From contig NZ_JAPWKF010000003.1 in the NCBI RefSeq assembly GCF_028283685.1, forward strand, positions 1 through 64,000: a DNA stretch of 64,000 bases. Direction: 5' to 3'. The notes beneath the pieces were generated by a model. It did not search any database and was not told the origin of the DNA. It saw only the letters and a program-made list of their open reading frames with translations. Shown here one piece after another: positions 63,137-64,000 of the stretch. The number at the start of each line of letters is the position of its first letter. Positions within the stretch are counted from its first letter, which is position 1. The position numbers were made by a program, and so were the translations under genes. The stretch comes from Edaphobacter sp. GTDB lineage: Bacteria; Acidobacteriota; Terriglobia; Terriglobales; Acidobacteriaceae.

Positions 63137-63196
63137 AACGAGTGCCTAGTTTAGACGCAGCCCGCCGCCGCAATCTCACAACGCCGCTCCGACGCA

Positions 63197-63211
63197 CTTA
63201 TACCGCATAAG
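63197..63211. promoter_or_regulatory. LysR-type operator CTTAT-ACCGC-ATAAG
   Basis: Perfect five-base arms matching the LysR T-N11-A consensus, located in the divergent gap, 61 bases upstream of LysR and 62 bases upstream of the oxidoreductase start. Likely controls both genes. Confidence 0.7.
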
Positions 63212-63272
63212 AATTTCCAAATTCCCTCACCCCCACCTCCACCGCTCTAATCAACACAGCAAGGAGGCACAC

Positions 63273-64000
63273 ATGCTCACCAACGCGAAGACCATCGCCA
63301 TCATCGGAGCCGGCGCATCCGGCACCCTCACCGCCTACCACCTCATTAGCCAGGCCGAGCGCAACCGCCTTCCTCTGCGCGTCCTCCTCATCGACCCCCG
63401 TCCGCAGCTCGGCCTCGGACTCGCCTACTCCACCCCCAGCCTGCGCCATCTCCTCAACGTCCCCACCGCGAAGATCTCCGCCATCCCCTCCGACCCCGAC
63501 CACTTTCTCCGCTGGGTCCGTGCCCACTACGATCCCACCGTGCAGCCCTTCTCCTTCATGCCGCGCGCCATCTTCGGCCGCTACCTTCGCTCCCTCCACG
63601 CCGAAGTCGCCTCTCGCATCGAACACATCCCCGCCACGGCCACAAGCCTCGTCCGCCGTGCCGACAACACCCTCCTCATCACCCTCAGCGACGAAGCCGC
63701 TCGCAGCGGCAACACAACAGTCACCGTCGACCACGTCGTCCTCGCCACCGGCAACTTCGATCCGCAACCGCTCCCCAACATCTCACCCGCCGCCCTCGAG
63801 CGCGGCCTCTACCGCAACAACGCCTGGGCACACGACACCTTCGACGACCTCGATCCCGCCGCACCCATCGCCCTCATCGGCACCGGCCTCACCGCCGTCG
63901 ATGTCGTGCTCCGCCTCCGCGAGCTAGGCCACCACGGCCCCATCACCTGCGTCTCCCGCCACGGCGTCTTCTCGCAGCGCCACATCGAAACCGCACCCAC
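63273..64000 (+). CDS. FAD/NAD(P)-binding protein (PF13454-like), 3' end cut by window
   Basis: 242 codons with no stop. Start has AAGGAGG. FAD-binding Rossmann motif IAIIGAGASGTLTAYHL (about 8-24), PRPQLGLGLAYSTPSLRHLL (conserved region after the dinucleotide fold), ATG motif VVLATGNFDPQPLP, and a second NAD(P) motif IALIGTGLTAVDVVLRL. The family includes flavin-dependent oxidoreductases and hydroxylase-like proteins of unknown substrate. Divergent LysR suggests it is inducible. Confidence 0.9.
   Translation, partial: MLTNAKTIAIIGAGASGTLTAYHLISQAERNRLPLRVLLIDPRPQLGLGLAYSTPSLRHLLNVPTAKISAIPSDPDHFLRWVRAHYDPTVQPFSFMPRAIFGRYLRSLHAEVASRIEHIPATATSLVRRADNTLLITLSDEAARSGNTTVTVDHVVLATGNFDPQPLPNISPAALERGLYRNNAWAHDTFDDLDPAAPIALIGTGLTAVDVVLRLRELGHHGPITCVSRHGVFSQRHIETAP

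Overview
The window is high-GC DNA (mostly about 60-67% GC by eye) and is densely coding. It most likely comes from an acidobacterium of the Terriglobales/Acidobacteriaceae type (Granulicella, Terriglobus or Edaphobacter-like). This is inferred from the gene families: secreted GH36 and GH32 glycosidases, a tannase, histidine acid phosphatase and DUF3617 proteins, PadR with an ADOP-like fragment, a membrane MutS homologue and DUF1003. It is also inferred from the many copies of short palindromic intergenic repeats. No tRNA, rRNA, CRISPR array, prophage block or insertion sequence was found.

Layout. 1-5 kb: htpG (cut by the window edge), a membrane-anchored MutS-like ATPase and signal peptidase lepB behind a strong leader hairpin. 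5-12 kb: a VOC protein, a frameshifted secreted alpha-galactosidase, an SDR followed by the relic tail of a second SDR, small secreted and membrane proteins, a cNMP-binding/DUF1003 protein, and an unusual DUF1353-HU fusion. 12-18 kb: a class-I glutamine amidotransferase, hemB with a clear terminator, a zinc-ribbon membrane protein, and mutS2 enlarged by two in-frame copies of the dispersed repeat. 18-29 kb: acyltransferase, GH32, tannase, serine hydrolase, DUF2164, O-methyltransferase, histidine acid phosphatase, DUF3617 and NAD(P)-binding proteins. 29.6-35.4 kb: an AT-rich, DnaA-box-containing gap in front of dnaN, then GyrI-like, DUF882, PilZ, rnpA, DedA-like and yidD. This resembles an origin-proximal gene set, but the local strand skew does not reverse there. 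35-50 kb: a Rieske oxygenase, a secreted beta-propeller, a secreted protein of unknown family, a PadR/ADOP-fragment/hydrolase cluster, an ABC exporter whose permease is frameshifted, esterases, DinB, GNAT and a frameshifted L,D-transpeptidase. 50-54 kb: a lower-GC TetR+SDR pair that looks acquired, then a divergent LysR/amidohydrolase pair. 54-64 kb: acyltransferase, ccmC with a tiny ccmD, a secreted Ntn-hydrolase-like protein, TetR with a YciI-like protein, a GGDEF protein, DUF817, a lipocalin-like protein, and a divergent LysR/FAD-NAD(P)-binding pair that runs off the end.

Most intergenic gaps contain copies of three short repeat types, here called R1, R2 and R3. R1 begins GTCATCTCGACCGAAG and ends GGAGAGACCCGCTTCTC, with a variable hairpin between. 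R2 begins GGGTGCCCCATTCATGG and ends CATGAGTGGG. R3 is TGTCATTCC followed by GAGGAATCTGCTTT. R1 hairpin arms differ between copies but stay complementary. R2 sits nested inside R1 several times. R1/R3 have entered the mutS2 reading frame. These repeats, the DUF1353-HU fusion, the SDR tail relic and the region upstream of dnaN are the most interesting parts. Three genes carry frameshifts of the same phase (one extra or two missing bases); sequencing error cannot be excluded for them.
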